Assembly: GCA_021816665.1 (NCBI GenBank) | Contig: JAKAXI010000057.1 | Span: 1 to 9,332, forward strand | DNA: 9,332 bases | Direction: 5' to 3' | DNA from: Bacillota bacterium | GTDB lineage: Bacteria > Bacillota > Bacilli > Alicyclobacillales > Alicyclobacillaceae | In this document: positions 8,289-9,332 of the stretch, in pieces | Numbering within the stretch: the first letter of the stretch is position 1 | Layout: each line of letters starts with the position of its first letter | Notes under the pieces: generated by a model | Told to the model about the DNA's origin: nothing | What the model saw: the letters and a program-made list of their open reading frames with translations, nothing else | Databases searched by the model: none | Translations under genes and position numbers: made by a program

Positions 8289-9332
8289 ATGGCACAAGGA
8301 AAACTCCGTAAGTCCTTGAACTTGCTTGACTTAACATTTCTGGGGTTGGGAGCAATTATCGGCTCCGGGTGGCTGTTCGCCGCACAGGCGGGCGCAGTCA
8401 TGGCTGGTCCTGGGGCGTGGATTGCATGGGTGTTCGGCGCCGTCGCCTGTATGCTCATCGGTTTGGTCTACGCTGAACTGAGTTCTGCGTGGCCGCGAGC
8501 CGGCGGTATCATCCGCTATCCTCAGTATTCTCATGGTTCAATGGTCGGTTTCTTCATGGGGTTTGCGTCACTATTGGCCTACTCGAGCGTCGCTGGCATC
8601 GAAGCGCAGGCAGTGCGTCAATACGCGTCGCACTACATTCCCGCTTTAACCGTTGCCAACAGTTCTACACAGAACTACACAGGACTCGGCCTCGCGTTTG
8701 AGATCGCGTTCCTGGTCATTTTCTTCTTGCTGAACTACTTCAGCGTCACGATTTTCGGCAAAGTGAACACGGTGGTCACCGCGCTGAAGTTCATTATGCC
8801 GTTTATCACCCTGGTCATCCTGTTGTTCAACATGCATCCGAGCAATTTTTCCGTCGGCGGTGCCAAACCTGGCGGTGCACACGGTATCTTCTCAGCGATT
8901 TCGACTGCCGGTATCGTCTTTGCTTTCCTTGGGTTCCGCCAAGCTGTAGACTTCGCAGGCGAGGCCAAAAACCCGCAACGTACAGTTCCTTGGGCTATCA
9001 TTCTCTCGATCTCGCTAGGAGCCTTAGTGTACGTCCTGTTACAGGTCGCGTTCGTCGGTGCAATGCCCGTCAACGACTTGGCTCACGGCTGGGCGTCGAT
9101 CAACTTCAACGCGCCGTTTGCACAGCTCGCGATCGCAATTGGCATGCAGTGGTTGGCACTCTTGCTGTTCGCTGACGCTGTCCTCTCACCGGCAGGTACC
9201 GGTAACATCTACACTGGTTCCACCTCGCGCGTCCTGTTCGCGTGGACGCGCAACGGCTACTTCTACTCACTTTTTGGCAAAATTCACGCTCGCACGGGCT
9301 TGCCTCGGCCTGCTATCGTGCTCAGCTTCTTC
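8289..9332 (+). CDS. APC-superfamily amino-acid permease (partial, C-terminus outside window)
   Basis: This is an inner-membrane secondary transporter, probably an amino-acid:proton symporter. The 348 residues visible cover about eight membrane segments; family members usually have 12 or more and about 500 residues. The first helix carries the substrate-binding motif GLGAIIGSGWLF (19-30), a form seen in AspP/YveA-like permeases. YAELSSAWPRAGG (61-73) and FRQAVDFAGEAKNPQRTVPW (216-235) are classic APC signatures around helices 2 and 6-7. The ATG at 8289 is supported by AAAGGAG (8275-8281) with a 7-nt spacer. The substrate cannot be read from the sequence; aspartate or a related acidic amino acid is only a hint from the GSGWLF motif. 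It is divergent from the sigma operon and preceded by a structured leader. The truncation is the window edge. Confidence 0.93.
   Translation, partial: MAQGKLRKSLNLLDLTFLGLGAIIGSGWLFAAQAGAVMAGPGAWIAWVFGAVACMLIGLVYAELSSAWPRAGGIIRYPQYSHGSMVGFFMGFASLLAYSSVAGIEAQAVRQYASHYIPALTVANSSTQNYTGLGLAFEIAFLVIFFLLNYFSVTIFGKVNTVVTALKFIMPFITLVILLFNMHPSNFSVGGAKPGGAHGIFSAISTAGIVFAFLGFRQAVDFAGEAKNPQRTVPWAIILSISLGALVYVLLQVAFVGAMPVNDLAHGWASINFNAPFAQLAIAIGMQWLALLLFADAVLSPAGTGNIYTGSTSRVLFAWTRNGYFYSLFGKIHARTGLPRPAIVLSFF

Overview
The window looks like chromosomal DNA of a Gram-positive Bacillota species, most likely a Bacilli/Alicyclobacillaceae-type organism. This rests on the suf gene order (sufC-sufD-sufS-sufU), strong GGAGG-type ribosome binding sites, frequent GTG starts, a lipoprotein with a Gram-positive style lipobox, and moderately GC-rich DNA. 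The genus is an inference from gene content, not a database match. Eight genes lie on the minus strand at high density. One gene, at the right-hand end, is on the plus strand.

Iron-sulfur block (1-4144). Read along the minus strand, a small SufT/MIP18-family (DUF59) gene comes first and is closed by a clear intrinsic terminator. After a 100-bp leader comes the SUF Fe-S assembly operon: sufC (ATPase), sufD (scaffold), sufS (cysteine desulfurase) and sufU (sulfur acceptor, cut by the window edge). The sufD-sufS and sufS-sufU junctions overlap by 4 and 14 bp, which indicates translational coupling. sufB would be expected just outside the window.

Middle block (4280-5885). Alanine dehydrogenase is followed 52 bp downstream by a small lipoprotein carrying a complete CuA-type cupredoxin motif (C-x3-C-x3-H-x2-M plus an upstream His), with no oxidase subunit I beside it. 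A 19-bp-period direct repeat lies upstream of ald.

Sigma block (6005-7868). An ECF sigma factor gene overlaps by 4 bp a gene for a single-pass membrane protein that should be its anti-sigma factor. That protein lacks the usual zinc-binding motif and carries two similar extracytoplasmic modules. A 91-residue helix-turn-helix-like protein follows 35 bp later and may belong to the same transcript.

Right end (7869-9332). A 420-bp gene-free region separates the sigma gene from a divergent APC-superfamily amino-acid permease that runs off the window. The permease-side leader holds a long hairpin, a smaller hairpin and a terminator-like stem followed by five T residues. Together these look like a transcription-attenuation or riboswitch-type leader of a class I could not assign. 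This is the least explained and most interesting part of the window. No mobile elements, CRISPR arrays, tRNA or rRNA genes were seen.
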